Below are positions 25,868 through 34,355 of a stretch of DNA of 64,000 bases, piece after piece; the first letter of the stretch is position 1, and every line of letters starts with the position of its first letter. The stretch is from Nanchangia anserum. GTDB taxonomy: Bacteria > Actinomycetota > Actinomycetes > Actinomycetales > Actinomycetaceae. The stretch spans positions 372,001 to 436,000 of the forward strand of contig NZ_CP060506.1 of assembly GCF_015240065.1 (NCBI RefSeq), in the 5' to 3' direction. Below the pieces are notes generated by a model, which was given only the letters and a program-made list of their open reading frames with translations, ran no database searches and was not told where the DNA came from. A program made the translations under genes and the position numbers.

Positions 25868-27874
25868 GTGCTTGCGGCAGCGAGTTGCGGCGTGCTGGTT
25901 GGCCTCCTCGCCGTGTATATGCCGGGCTATCTACTCGCTCGCGCGGGCGGGTACGGGCGGATGGTGTCGCTGGGTGCGGCGCCGGCGCTAAGCGTTGCCC
26001 TCATCGCCACCATCGCCATCGTCTACGGCGCGGCCGGGCTGCGTTGGAGCCTGCTCAGTGTCGGCGGTGCGCTCGCGGTGCTCGCGTGCGTGTGCGCGGT
26101 TATCATTGCGTGGCGCCGCCGCGGAGCGGAGGCACGCCCGTTCGGCTGGTGGATGGCGTGCGAGGTCTTTGCCGGTGCGGCCGGCGGCAGCGCGATCGCG
26201 ATTTCCGCCTATCACGCCGGCACGACGGGCTTCGACACGGTTGCCCAGACGTTCGATGCCCCCTTCCACCTCAACGCCGTGGAATGGATCGTCCGCGGCG
26301 GCGACGCCTCGACGATGCATCTGGGGCGGCTGGTCAACGGGGGCTTCTACCCGGCGGCCTGGCATGACGTCGTCAGCCTCATCGCCCTGTGCGGTATTGA
26401 CGTCGTCACCGCGACGCATCTTGCCGTGTGCGTGAGCCTGGTCGCGCTCGCGGCGTCGCAGGCGGTTCTTGCCGCGGCCGTGACGTCGCGGCTGCCCGGG
26501 GCTGCCTGTGCCGTAGGGATCATGGCGGCGCTCTATGTGGCCTTTCCCTACCGACTTGCCGCCTACGGCACCGTGTGGCCGAATTTCTTCGCTTACGTCC
26601 TCATTCCCCCCACCATGTGCCTGCTCGTCGACGCGGTCGCACGGGCGCGTGCGGGCCGAGCGGTCGGGCTGTGGCGGTGGCTCGTTGCCGCGTGCGCGGT
26701 CGCGGGAGTGGGACTGGCCCAGCCCAATGGTGCCTTTGCCCTCATCATCGTTGGCGTGATCGCACTAGTTGCGTTCACCTGGCAGCGCCTTCGCGCCGAG
26801 CAACGCCCCAGCCGGGTCGACGGGATCATCGCCTGGGGCTGGCCCGTCGCCGTCGCTGCCGTCCTCTATGGTCTGTCGCGCACGTCGATCATGCGCAATG
26901 TCCTCGAGTGGGATTCGCGCCATAGCGACCCGACCAGTTCCATCCGCAGCTACGTCATCGACCTCATGGTCGACACGCAGTTCGGTGAGAGTCCCGGGTT
27001 GGGCAATCCGCACCCCGCCGTGTGGCTCGCGGTTCTGACGTGTATCGGTGCCGTCTATGTGGTGTATCGACGCCGCCACTGGTGGTTTCTTGCTGCCGGG
27101 CTGGCCTTTGGGATTCTCTATGTCGGGTCGATGAAGGAATGGGCGGTCACGGCGACGCTCGCGCGCGTGTGGTACTACGATCAGGTGCGCATCGGCGCTC
27201 TCGCGCCACTGATTCTCGCGCCGCTGGCCGGCATTGGTCTGGCCGCGTTGGTGTCCCTCGTGATGGGGGCGCTCGCGCGTGTGCCCCACGTGCCGGCATG
27301 GGTGAGGCATCGCGGCATTGCGACGGCTCTGGTGCTTGCCGTCATCGGCTGCGCTGCCCCTGCCACGCACACGTGGAGGTTCGATTCCGCGCGCGCGGAA
27401 GTGTTCCGCGTCTATCAGATCGATCCGGGGCTTGAGTCCGAATACAACAATCTCGTCAGTCGCCCCGAGCTGGATTTCCAGCGCGATTTCGACCATCTTC
27501 TTCCTCGCGGGGCGACGGTGATTGGCAGCCCGTACACCGGCGCGGTGACGATTTACTCCGTCTCGGATGTCAATGTCGTCTACCCGCATTTTGGGGGCAG
27601 CTGGGACGACGACCAGACGCTCCTGGCGTACCACTTCAACGAGTTGGGGCACGATCCGGCCGTATGCCGGGCGCTCGAGCGTCGTCATGTCGGCTATTAC
27701 TACTGGGATAGTCGCGTGTTTTGGAAGCCGTCGGAGCTGTACACCCTCTTCCCGGGATTGACCTACACCCACCGTCTCGATCCCTATCTCACCCTCGTGG
27801 CGCAGCGCGACGGCGTGAAGCTGTTTAAGATCACGGGGTGCTCCGTGGCACAGAGAGGGGGTCGCCATGGCTAA
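25868..27874 (+). CDS. Large polytopic membrane protein (DUF6541-like)
   Basis: A 668-residue protein with about a dozen hydrophobic segments in the first ~480 residues, from 'GVLVGLLAVYMPGYLLARAG', then a ~170-residue soluble, probably extracytoplasmic C-terminal domain ('EYNNLVSRPELDFQRDFDHL'). An Asp-containing loop after the fourth helix ('GTTGFDTVAQTFDAPFHLNA') resembles acceptor loops of GT-C glycosyltransferases. The family is uncharacterised in actinobacteria. GTG 25868 lies four bases after the exporter ATPase stop, in the same operon. A polyprenyl-phosphate-sugar-dependent transferase is a reasonable guess but not shown. Confidence 0.7.
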   Translation: MLAAASCGVLVGLLAVYMPGYLLARAGGYGRMVSLGAAPALSVALIATIAIVYGAAGLRWSLLSVGGALAVLACVCAVIIAWRRRGAEARPFGWWMACEVFAGAAGGSAIAISAYHAGTTGFDTVAQTFDAPFHLNAVEWIVRGGDASTMHLGRLVNGGFYPAAWHDVVSLIALCGIDVVTATHLAVCVSLVALAASQAVLAAAVTSRLPGAACAVGIMAALYVAFPYRLAAYGTVWPNFFAYVLIPPTMCLLVDAVARARAGRAVGLWRWLVAACAVAGVGLAQPNGAFALIIVGVIALVAFTWQRLRAEQRPSRVDGIIAWGWPVAVAAVLYGLSRTSIMRNVLEWDSRHSDPTSSIRSYVIDLMVDTQFGESPGLGNPHPAVWLAVLTCIGAVYVVYRRRHWWFLAAGLAFGILYVGSMKEWAVTATLARVWYYDQVRIGALAPLILAPLAGIGLAALVSLVMGALARVPHVPAWVRHRGIATALVLAVIGCAAPATHTWRFDSARAEVFRVYQIDPGLESEYNNLVSRPELDFQRDFDHLLPRGATVIGSPYTGAVTIYSVSDVNVVYPHFGGSWDDDQTLLAYHFNELGHDPAVCRALERRHVGYYYWDSRVFWKPSELYTLFPGLTYTHRLDPYLTLVAQRDGVKLFKITGCSVAQRGGRHG

Positions 27875-28903
27875 TGCGCCGGCGCAGCGGCGTCACTATA
27901 TGGATTACCTCAATGTCGTCGCGATGATGTTCGTCGTGTGGCAGCACGCGAGGATCCATTTTTACTGGCCCACGGACAGTCCCGGGTACTGGTTCGAGCT
28001 GTGTGTGTCGTCCATCGCCGTGGGGGCAGTGCCGATTTTTTTCATGATCTCGGGCGCGAACCTCATCGACTTTCCCACCCGCTACTCACTGGGGACGTAC
28101 CTGCGTCGGCGCGTGTTGCGCGTCGGCGTTCCCTACTGCCTGTGGACCCAGGTCTACATCTGCGCCACTGCACCTGGCTACGCGGGGACCCCACCGTGTC
28201 GACGCCGCTGGATTGGGTGAAAGCCACCTTCTATGCGTCCAGCGTCGCTCCGCCGTTTTGGTACATCGAGATTCTGTTGGGGCTCTATCTCGCCCTACCT
28301 GTATTCGCCTACATGCGCGCCTATTTGGGGCCGCGCTGGCGCAGGCCTTTTGGCTACGTCACGGTCCTCGCCATTTTCGCCGGAGCCGCCCTGCCGCTCA
28401 TCCGCACGGCGTGGTACGACGCGGGCGGACAGTTCCAGCTGCCCCTCGGTGGCTACATCATGTTCATGCTCATCGGCTACTACCTCGCGCACACCGATAT
28501 TCCGCGCGTGTGGCGGTGGGTGATGTACGGCGCGGGCCTAGTCGCCGCGGTCGTCTTCATCGCTGTCGGCGGGCCGCTGTCGTTGGCAAAGTCCCCATTC
28601 GCCGAACAGATCATCGGGTATACGACGCTCGTGGCCGTGTGCATCGCCTCGGCAGTGTTCGTTGCCGCCAAGCAGCTGCCCGCACGCTGGCAGCGGGCGA
28701 ACGCGATCGCGCGCACGGTGGGCACGTGGACCTTCGGCATCTACCTCATGCATTATCTCGTGCTGGCCGTCTTCACTCACATACGTCCGATCGGCGGCGT
28801 CATTGAGGCGATCGTCTATGCGGGAGGGGTATGGATTGTGTGCGCCCTCCTCACCGCGATCGCCCGAAAGAATGCGTTCGTCAGGCGGTGGATCCTGCCC
28901 TGA
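27867..28903 (+). CDS. Acyltransferase 3 family membrane protein, frameshifted as read
   Basis: A polytopic O-acyltransferase-like protein of about 345 residues when corrected, probably adding acetyl groups to exported glycan. It opens 'RRHYMDYLNVVAMMFVVWQH', with the family's catalytic His position in 'QHARIHFYW', and 'VPIFFMISGANLI'. The frame changes between 28166 and 28176, after 'LWTQVYICAT', resuming as 'WLRGDPTVSTPLDWVKATF' and 'PPFWYIEILLGLYLALPVFA'. One missing base explains it. About ten hydrophobic helices remain. The ATG overlaps the previous gene by eight bases. Confidence 0.83.
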
Positions 28904-28978
28904 CGCGGCCCGCCACGCGGTGAGAGGCGGTCATCGCCGTTATGCTGACTAAGACATAGGCATGTAAGGAGATATGGC

Positions 28979-29881
28979 ATGAAGATCGCCGCTATCGTCG
29001 TGACCTTTAATCGGCTCGAGCTGCTGAAAAAGGCACTCGCTGCCGTCGAGGACCAGCGTCGATCTGTCGACCACCTCATCATCGTTGACAACGCCTCGAC
29101 CGATGACACGGCTTCCTACCTCGCCACCCGCGACTATCCGCTGCCCACGACGGTGCGGACGATGAAGGAGAACACCGGGGGAGCCGGGGGCTTCTTCGCC
29201 GGGATGCGCGCCGCGTGGGATCTCGGCATGGACGCCATGTGGATCATGGACGACGACACGGCGCCGCGAGCCGAGGCGCTTGGTGAGCTGGAGGACGCCC
29301 TCGTCGATGCCACGGACTTTTACGGTGCGATGCCCGCCTATGCGTCCTCGCTCGTCGTGTGGGCCGGGGACGGCCAGGCCTGTCAGATGAACTTCCCGAC
29401 GGCCAAATGGGGCTGGGTGGCCCCGCTGGCTGCCGGCAAGTCGTACACGACGCTGGACTGCACGTCGTTTGTCTCGTGCCTGGTCACCCGCGAGGCCGTG
29501 GAGGCCTGCGGCCTGCCGTACCCCGAGTACTTCATCTGGTTCGACGACGCGGAATACACCTACCGGCTTTCGAAGTGGCGTCCGGGCATCTTCGTTCCCA
29601 CCTCGATCGCCGACCACATGATGCCCGCCAACTCGGCGGCGTTCTGGGGCGAGGTGAACGACAAGACCCTGTGGAAGTACGCCTACGGGGCGCGCAACCA
29701 GGTCGCGGCGTCGCTGTCGCTACGCCGCCTCGATGTTCTGGCCTCGTTCGCCCAGAACCTCATTGCCCAGGTCTATCTGTCTCGGCAGGTGCCCGCCCAC
29801 CTCAAGTGGGCGCTGACGAAAGCCGCGCTCAGGGGCCTGGTATTCAACCCCCGCAGGCGCTATCCGACGGTCGAGCGTTAG
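28979..29881 (+). CDS. GT2 glycosyltransferase, GlfT1-like
   Basis: A 300-residue family 2 transferase related to the gene at 21254. Features: 'IAAIVVTFNRLELLKKAL', 'LIIVDNASTDDTASYL', 'NTGGAGGFFAGMRAAW', metal-binding 'MWIMDDDTAP', and 'PEYFIWFDDAEYTYRLSKW' (catalytic region). The GGAGGF motif again suggests a galactofuranosyl- or rhamnosyltransferase. AAGGAG lies seven bases before the ATG and a TATGCT -10 box is near 28941. It converges on the next gene with a four-base overlap. Having two such enzymes matches alternating linkages in galactan-like polymers, but that is inference. Confidence 0.85.
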   Translation: MKIAAIVVTFNRLELLKKALAAVEDQRRSVDHLIIVDNASTDDTASYLATRDYPLPTTVRTMKENTGGAGGFFAGMRAAWDLGMDAMWIMDDDTAPRAEALGELEDALVDATDFYGAMPAYASSLVVWAGDGQACQMNFPTAKWGWVAPLAAGKSYTTLDCTSFVSCLVTREAVEACGLPYPEYFIWFDDAEYTYRLSKWRPGIFVPTSIADHMMPANSAAFWGEVNDKTLWKYAYGARNQVAASLSLRRLDVLASFAQNLIAQVYLSRQVPAHLKWALTKAALRGLVFNPRRRYPTVER

Positions 29882-30942
29882 CGGCGGCGCAACCGTCGCG
29901 CTAGGCGGATAGGCGTCGCGGCTTTGTCGAGCGCCCGATTCAAGCGGGCAACAGCTCGCTCTGTTTCCGCGCCCATGCGTGCGATGCCCTCAATCGTCGG
30001 GGATAGCTCGTCGCCCACCTGGCGCAGATGGGCGAGCGTGGTCTCGGCGGCGTCGAGGCGCCTGGTCACCTCGTCGAAGCGAGCGCGAAGCTGTTCGTGG
30101 CGGGCGACGAGATCCTCGTGGCGACGCCGTTCCTCGCCAAAGCGCGCCCCCAGGTACAGCAACAGTCCGTCGTTGTGTGCGCCCTCAATGTTCACCCACT
30201 CGCGCAGGCGTCGGTCGCGCACGAGACGGTCAAAGTAGGCGTGGTCGTCGGCCAGCGCCAACGTCGAATTTCCCAGATCGCCCTCAAGGCCGGCGCGTTG
30301 ATGCCAGTGAGCCAGCGGGGTGGCGGCGTCGATGAAGCCGACCTCGCCCTCACGCACGAGACGCACGTGCAGGTCCCAGTCTTCGACGACCGGCAGCGAC
30401 GCGTCGAATCCGCCGCACCGGTCGATGGCCTCACGCCGGTACAGCACGGAAATCGGCACACCCTGGTTTTCTTCGGCCAGGCGCGCCAGCGAAATGCGCG
30501 TGACCTCGGGCCACACGGGGAGACGCTCCTGCTCCACAGGCTCGCCGTCGACGAGGCGCTCGACGACGATGTCCACTCGGGTGAATACCGCTCCTGCATC
30601 CGGGTGATCGCGCAGATACGCCGACGTCGCCTCGAGAAACGACGGTTCCCACGTGTCGTCATCGTCGTGAATCGCGATAAACGGCGATGTCGCTGCGTCC
30701 ATCCCCGCTTCGAGCGCCGCCGAGCGTCCCCGCGGGTGATCGTGATCGACGCGAAGAATGCGCTCTTGGGGTAGGCCCGAGGCAGCGACGACCTCATCGA
30801 CGCGTCCGCGCTCGCCCCCGTCGTTGACGAGAACGACGCTAAAGCCCTGCTCGGTTTGGGCGGCGAGCGAGCGTAGTGCCCGCGCGAGGAACACCGGGCG
30901 GTCTTTGGTGCGGCAGATGACACTAATGGGGGCGGCGTTCAT
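29878..30942 (-). CDS. GT2 glycosyltransferase with C-terminal coiled coil
   Basis: A 354-residue protein. The GT-A domain has 'ISVICRTKDRPVFLARAL', 'VVLVNDGGERG', 'GRSAALEAGMDAATSPFIAI' with 'HDDDDTW' as metal-binding motif, and 'VVEDWDLHVRLVREGEV'. After about residue 265 a helical region rich in Arg, Glu and Leu in heptads ('EERRRHEDLVARHEQLRARF') forms a likely coiled coil, which may mediate oligomerisation or docking. GGGAGG precedes the ATG. It is downstream of a paralogue in the same operon. Sugar specificity unknown. Confidence 0.83.
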   Translation of the reverse strand: MNAAPISVICRTKDRPVFLARALRSLAAQTEQGFSVVLVNDGGERGRVDEVVAASGLPQERILRVDHDHPRGRSAALEAGMDAATSPFIAIHDDDDTWEPSFLEATSAYLRDHPDAGAVFTRVDIVVERLVDGEPVEQERLPVWPEVTRISLARLAEENQGVPISVLYRREAIDRCGGFDASLPVVEDWDLHVRLVREGEVGFIDAATPLAHWHQRAGLEGDLGNSTLALADDHAYFDRLVRDRRLREWVNIEGAHNDGLLLYLGARFGEERRRHEDLVARHEQLRARFDEVTRRLDAAETTLAHLRQVGDELSPTIEGIARMGAETERAVARLNRALDKAATPIRLARRLRRR

Positions 30943-30959
30943 GGTTCCTCCCGGTGGGG

Positions 30960-31922
30960 TTAGCGCCGGCGCAGCTTCCGGCCGATGCGGCGCGCGGCGT
31001 GAGAGAGCGGTGAGCTACCGTCGAGCGAAGCGTCCTGACGCGTCGAGCGAACGAAGTAGAGGCCGCGGCGAGCCTGGCGCAGCGCGAACGAGAACGCCGT
31101 TTCGGGCTGGCCCATGCCCCCGCCTCGTCCCATGGCCGCGATGAACAACAGCGCACCGACACCGTGGTCGCGTGCGTAGTCGCGCAGGTATTCGTCGCGC
31201 ACCTTGAGGTCGAAGTAGGCGTGCTTGTCGGCGCCGGCGAACACGGAATTGCCGAGGGCCCCGCCCTGGGTGCGCCGCTGGTGCCAGAAGGCTAGCGGCG
31301 CACCGTCGAGATAGGCGACGTCGTAGGCGACGGCCAGCCGCAGGTGGAATTCCCAATCGCCGACGACCGGCAGGTCGTCGCGGAAACCGCCGAGGTCGGC
31401 GATGACGCTGGCACGGTAGAGGCAGCCGATGGGCACCGCGATGTTTTGGTGCATGAGCTCCGACAGCGAGAACTGATGAATTTCGGGCCAGGCGGGTTCA
31501 CGGCCGATCTCTTCGACCCCGGTCGCGCTCAGGCGCTCCAGGACGATCTCGGTGCGAACGGCGACGGCGCCGTAGTTCGGGTTTTCGCGCAGACAGGCAA
31601 TGGTGCGCTCGAGGAACGTCGGTGCCCACGTGTCGTCATCGTCGTGAACGCAAATGAATTCCCCACTGCTGGCCTCGATCGCCTGGTTGGAGGCGTGCTC
31701 CATTCCCCGCGACGTCTCATTGTGAATGACTCGTCCGCGGCCTTTCAGCGCTGCCTCGTGCTCGCGCATGAGTCGATCGACCGGGGCGCGCTCGCCGCCA
31801 TCGTTGACGATGATGAGCTCCCAGTCCTCGAAGCGCTGAGCGGCGACATCGGCGATGGCGCGAGTCAGCAGCACGGGACGGTCCTTCGTCCGCATAACCA
31901 CGGAGACGGTGGGGTGAGTCAC
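30960..31922 (-). CDS. GT2 glycosyltransferase
   Basis: A 320-residue paralogue of the following gene, sharing 'VVMRTKDRPVLLTRAIADV', 'IIVNDGGERAPVD', 'EHASNQAIEASSGEFICVHD' with 'HDDDDTW', and 'VVGDWEFHLRLAV'. It lacks the long coiled coil; its C terminus is short and basic. The GTG at 31922 has GAGGGAG upstream. It is the first gene of a two-gene minus-strand operon that faces away from manA, with a 129-base divergent interval. Probable role in the same surface glycan. Confidence 0.83.
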   Translation of the reverse strand: MTHPTVSVVMRTKDRPVLLTRAIADVAAQRFEDWELIIVNDGGERAPVDRLMREHEAALKGRGRVIHNETSRGMEHASNQAIEASSGEFICVHDDDDTWAPTFLERTIACLRENPNYGAVAVRTEIVLERLSATGVEEIGREPAWPEIHQFSLSELMHQNIAVPIGCLYRASVIADLGGFRDDLPVVGDWEFHLRLAVAYDVAYLDGAPLAFWHQRRTQGGALGNSVFAGADKHAYFDLKVRDEYLRDYARDHGVGALLFIAAMGRGGGMGQPETAFSFALRQARRGLYFVRSTRQDASLDGSSPLSHAARRIGRKLRRR

Positions 31923-32051
31923 GAAAACGCTCCCTCAATATCGGTTGCTGTGCAGTGCCTTCACCATAGCGGGCCAACCTGAACGACGGGTGGGGGATCG
32001 GTGTGAGAGAATCCCGGCGAGAACGTCGGCCAGCAGAAACCGGAGTCGGGT

Positions 32052-33236
32052 GTGGACGCGATCACGGGGACGATCCAGCATTACGCGTGGGGATCGAGGA
32101 GCGTCCTCGCCGACTTTATGGGGCAACCCGCGACGGGGGAGCCGTGGGCCGAAGTCTGGTTCGGTGCTCACAAGCTCGGGCCGACCCGTTTCGGCGAGGG
32201 CACCATCGCCGATGCCATCGCCCGCGACCCGCGGAGCATCCTCGGCGAGGCCGTCGTGCAGGAATTCGGTCCCCGCCTGCCCTATCTCGTGAAATTCCTG
32301 GCGGCCAACGCGCCCCTATCGTTGCAGGTACACCCGTCCAAGCAGCGTGCCGAGGCCGGGTGGCTCCACGAGGAACACGCGGGCCTGGCGTTGGCCGCAC
32401 CCGGGCGTAACTATCGCGACGCCAACCACAAACCCGAACTCATCTACGCCCTGACCCGCCTGGAGGCGCTGTCGGGGTTCCGAGCGCCCCGGCGCGCCCT
32501 CGAAATCGTCGACGGTTTGGGCGCGCCGCTTGCCCGCGAGATCGTCTCGCTCATGCGCGCTCACCCCGGCCAAGCCAGCCTGGAAAAGGTCACGCATTTT
32601 CTCCTCGACGAGGACACGCGCCCCGATGCCGAGGCCGTTGCCGCGACGATCGCCGCGTGCGCCGAGCGATTGAGCCTGGGAGCGTCCCCGTCGGTGCGCG
32701 CTGATCGGATCGTGGCCCAGTTGGGCGAGGCCTATCCCGGTGACCCCGCGGTCGTCCTCGCGCTCCTCCTCAATCCCGTGACCCTTCAGGCCGGGCAGAC
32801 CCTGTTCACCCCGGCCGGTTCGCTTCACTGCTACCTGCACGGCCTGGGAGTGGAGGTCATGGCAGACTCCGATAACGTCTTGCGCGCCGGCCTGACGAGG
32901 AAGCACACCGACGTCGACGAGGCCTTGGCCACGACGGTCTTTCACGGGGCACCGCCGGTGCGCATCGCCGCCGAAGACACGAGCGAGCACACCCAGACGT
33001 TTTACGCGCCCGTGCCCGATTTTGAGCTTTCGCTCACGCGCATCCCCTTTGGCCAGCGCATCGACGTGGCCGGCTGCGGCCCGCGCATCATCGCATGCGT
33101 CGAGGGGTGTGTGGACGCGTCATGCGGCGGGACGACCCTCACGCTCAGGCGCGGCGGTGCGGCGTTCATCCCGGCCACAGATGGTGCGCTGAGCGTGAGC
33201 GGGGAAGGCCGCCTCATCCAGGTCAGCGTTCCCTAG
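32052..33236 (+). CDS. manA: Mannose-6-phosphate isomerase, class I
   Basis: A zinc-dependent cupin enzyme of 394 residues interconverting fructose-6-P and mannose-6-P for GDP-mannose or mannan supply and mannose use. Motifs: 'HYAWGSRSVLADFMG' at the N terminus, metal-binding 'LSLQVHPSKQRAEAGW', 'NHKPELIYALTRLEALSGFR', 'LFTPAGSLHCYLHGLGVEVM' with a metal His, and 'DNVLRAGLTRKHTDVDE'. GTG 32052 follows a CGGAG. The 3' end overlaps the convergent TIGR03089 gene by 14 bases. Confidence 0.93.
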   Translation: MDAITGTIQHYAWGSRSVLADFMGQPATGEPWAEVWFGAHKLGPTRFGEGTIADAIARDPRSILGEAVVQEFGPRLPYLVKFLAANAPLSLQVHPSKQRAEAGWLHEEHAGLALAAPGRNYRDANHKPELIYALTRLEALSGFRAPRRALEIVDGLGAPLAREIVSLMRAHPGQASLEKVTHFLLDEDTRPDAEAVAATIAACAERLSLGASPSVRADRIVAQLGEAYPGDPAVVLALLLNPVTLQAGQTLFTPAGSLHCYLHGLGVEVMADSDNVLRAGLTRKHTDVDEALATTVFHGAPPVRIAAEDTSEHTQTFYAPVPDFELSLTRIPFGQRIDVAGCGPRIIACVEGCVDASCGGTTLTLRRGGAAFIPATDGALSVSGEGRLIQVSVP

Positions 33237-33936
33237 CGGCGCCGGGGTACTCGCGCGCGTGCTCGGTCTCGAGCAGCTGCGCGCTCAGGGGGCCGGTGGT
33301 GATCACCGCGTGAGCGTGGCTTGCCCACACCCGCACGGCGCGCTCGAGATCGGCCGCGGAGCCGCGAGTCGACCAGGCGACGTGTTCTGCCGCCGCGATC
33401 CCCGGCACGGGCTCACACAGCTGTGCCAGTGTTGCAGTGATCCCGACGATGGGGGACGAGTCGTCGGCCCGTGGGTGAGGGATGGCGACGAGGGCGTCTG
33501 GCTGGGTCATGACACCCGCCTGGGCGTCGTCGCAGCCGTCGGGGAGCTCGCCCGGCCACTCGAAGGCTAGGGAGGCCATCACCTGCGCCACGATGTCGGG
33601 AACCCCCGCGGCGCTCGCGGCCTCGATATCGGCATGTGAGGCGCACACGGCGATGTCGGCATCGCTCAGTTCGGCGTCGGGGCCGCACTCCAGCACGCCC
33701 CCGGCCTGGATGACGCCGAGTCCCCACGCGAGTGCACGCCAGTGTTCCCCGAGGCGCACGGCCACGCGGGCCCCGGCGTCCATCCCGAGATCGGTGAGCA
33801 GGTAGCCCGAGATTTTGCAGGCCCATCGCGCCAGCGGCGGGCCTCCCAGTTCGATGCGACCCTCATCACCGTAATAGGTCAGCGCCGGCGCTGACGTTTC
33901 CGCCAACCGAGCCACAAGCGGGGCAATATTCGACAC
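33223..33936 (-). CDS. TIGR03089 family protein
   Basis: A 237-residue actinobacterial protein resembling a shortened N-terminal part of AMP-dependent acyl-CoA synthetases ('ALTYYGDEGRIELGGPPLAR', 'GARVAVRLGEHWRALAWGLG'). It lacks the ATP-binding P-loop and C-terminal domain, so adenylate formation is unlikely. GTG 33936 is preferred: AAGGAG lies six bases upstream, whereas GTG 33954 does not have one. As in other actinobacteria it neighbours whiB and LCP/glycan genes. Function is unknown. Confidence 0.8.
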   Translation of the reverse strand: MSNIAPLVARLAETSAPALTYYGDEGRIELGGPPLARWACKISGYLLTDLGMDAGARVAVRLGEHWRALAWGLGVIQAGGVLECGPDAELSDADIAVCASHADIEAASAAGVPDIVAQVMASLAFEWPGELPDGCDDAQAGVMTQPDALVAIPHPRADDSSPIVGITATLAQLCEPVPGIAAAEHVAWSTRGSAADLERAVRVWASHAHAVITTGPLSAQLLETEHAREYPGAARER

Positions 33937-33996
33937 GACAGACTCCTTCACCACCGAGACCAGATCTGTTCGCGCCCTATCATGAGGCGCTTGACT

Positions 33997-34005
33997 TGAT
34001 AGGAT
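33997..34005 (+). promoter_or_regulatory. Extended -10 promoter of whiB
   Basis: TGATAGGAT matches TG-n-TAnnnT. Transcription would start near 34012, giving a leader of about 47 bases that includes a GAGGGG ribosome-binding site. Confidence 0.45.
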
Positions 34006-34058
34006 GACACGCGTGTAATTCAGGCATACGCCTACACGCTACGCGAGGGGAATCGACT

Positions 34059-34352
34059 GTGTGGAACATCTTCGGTGAGGGGCCGCTGAATCTGGCCTCG
34101 CCCGATGCCAGCCCGTCCCTCCACAACGACGGGATGCACGCCTGGCAGGATCAGGCGTTGTGTGCGCAGACGGATCCCGAGGCGTTTTTTCCGGAAAAAG
34201 GCGGTTCGACCCGCGAAGCTAAGCAGGTCTGCCAGCTGTGTCGTGTCCGCGATGATTGCCTGCGTTACGCCCTCGAAAACGACGAACGCTTTGGCATCTG
34301 GGGCGGCCTATCCGAGCGGGAACGGCGCCGTTTGAAGGGCCGGGCTGTTTAG
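34059..34352 (+). CDS. WhiB family iron-sulfur transcription regulator (WhiB2/WhmD-like)
   Basis: A 97-residue redox-sensitive regulator that binds a [4Fe-4S] cluster and usually works with sigma factor A. The four cluster cysteines are in 'ALCAQTDPEAFFPE', 'CQLCRVRDDC' (CxxC then Cys). 'FGIWGGLSERERRRLK' is the beta-turn and DNA-binding tail. The sequence of the Cys region is closest to the WhiB2/WhmD type, which controls septation in relatives. GTG 34059 has GAGGGG upstream; an in-frame ATG at 34134 is possible. The giant membrane glycosyltransferase follows four bases later. Confidence 0.93.
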   Translation: MWNIFGEGPLNLASPDASPSLHNDGMHAWQDQALCAQTDPEAFFPEKGGSTREAKQVCQLCRVRDDCLRYALENDERFGIWGGLSERERRRLKGRAV

Positions 34353-34355
34353 GTC

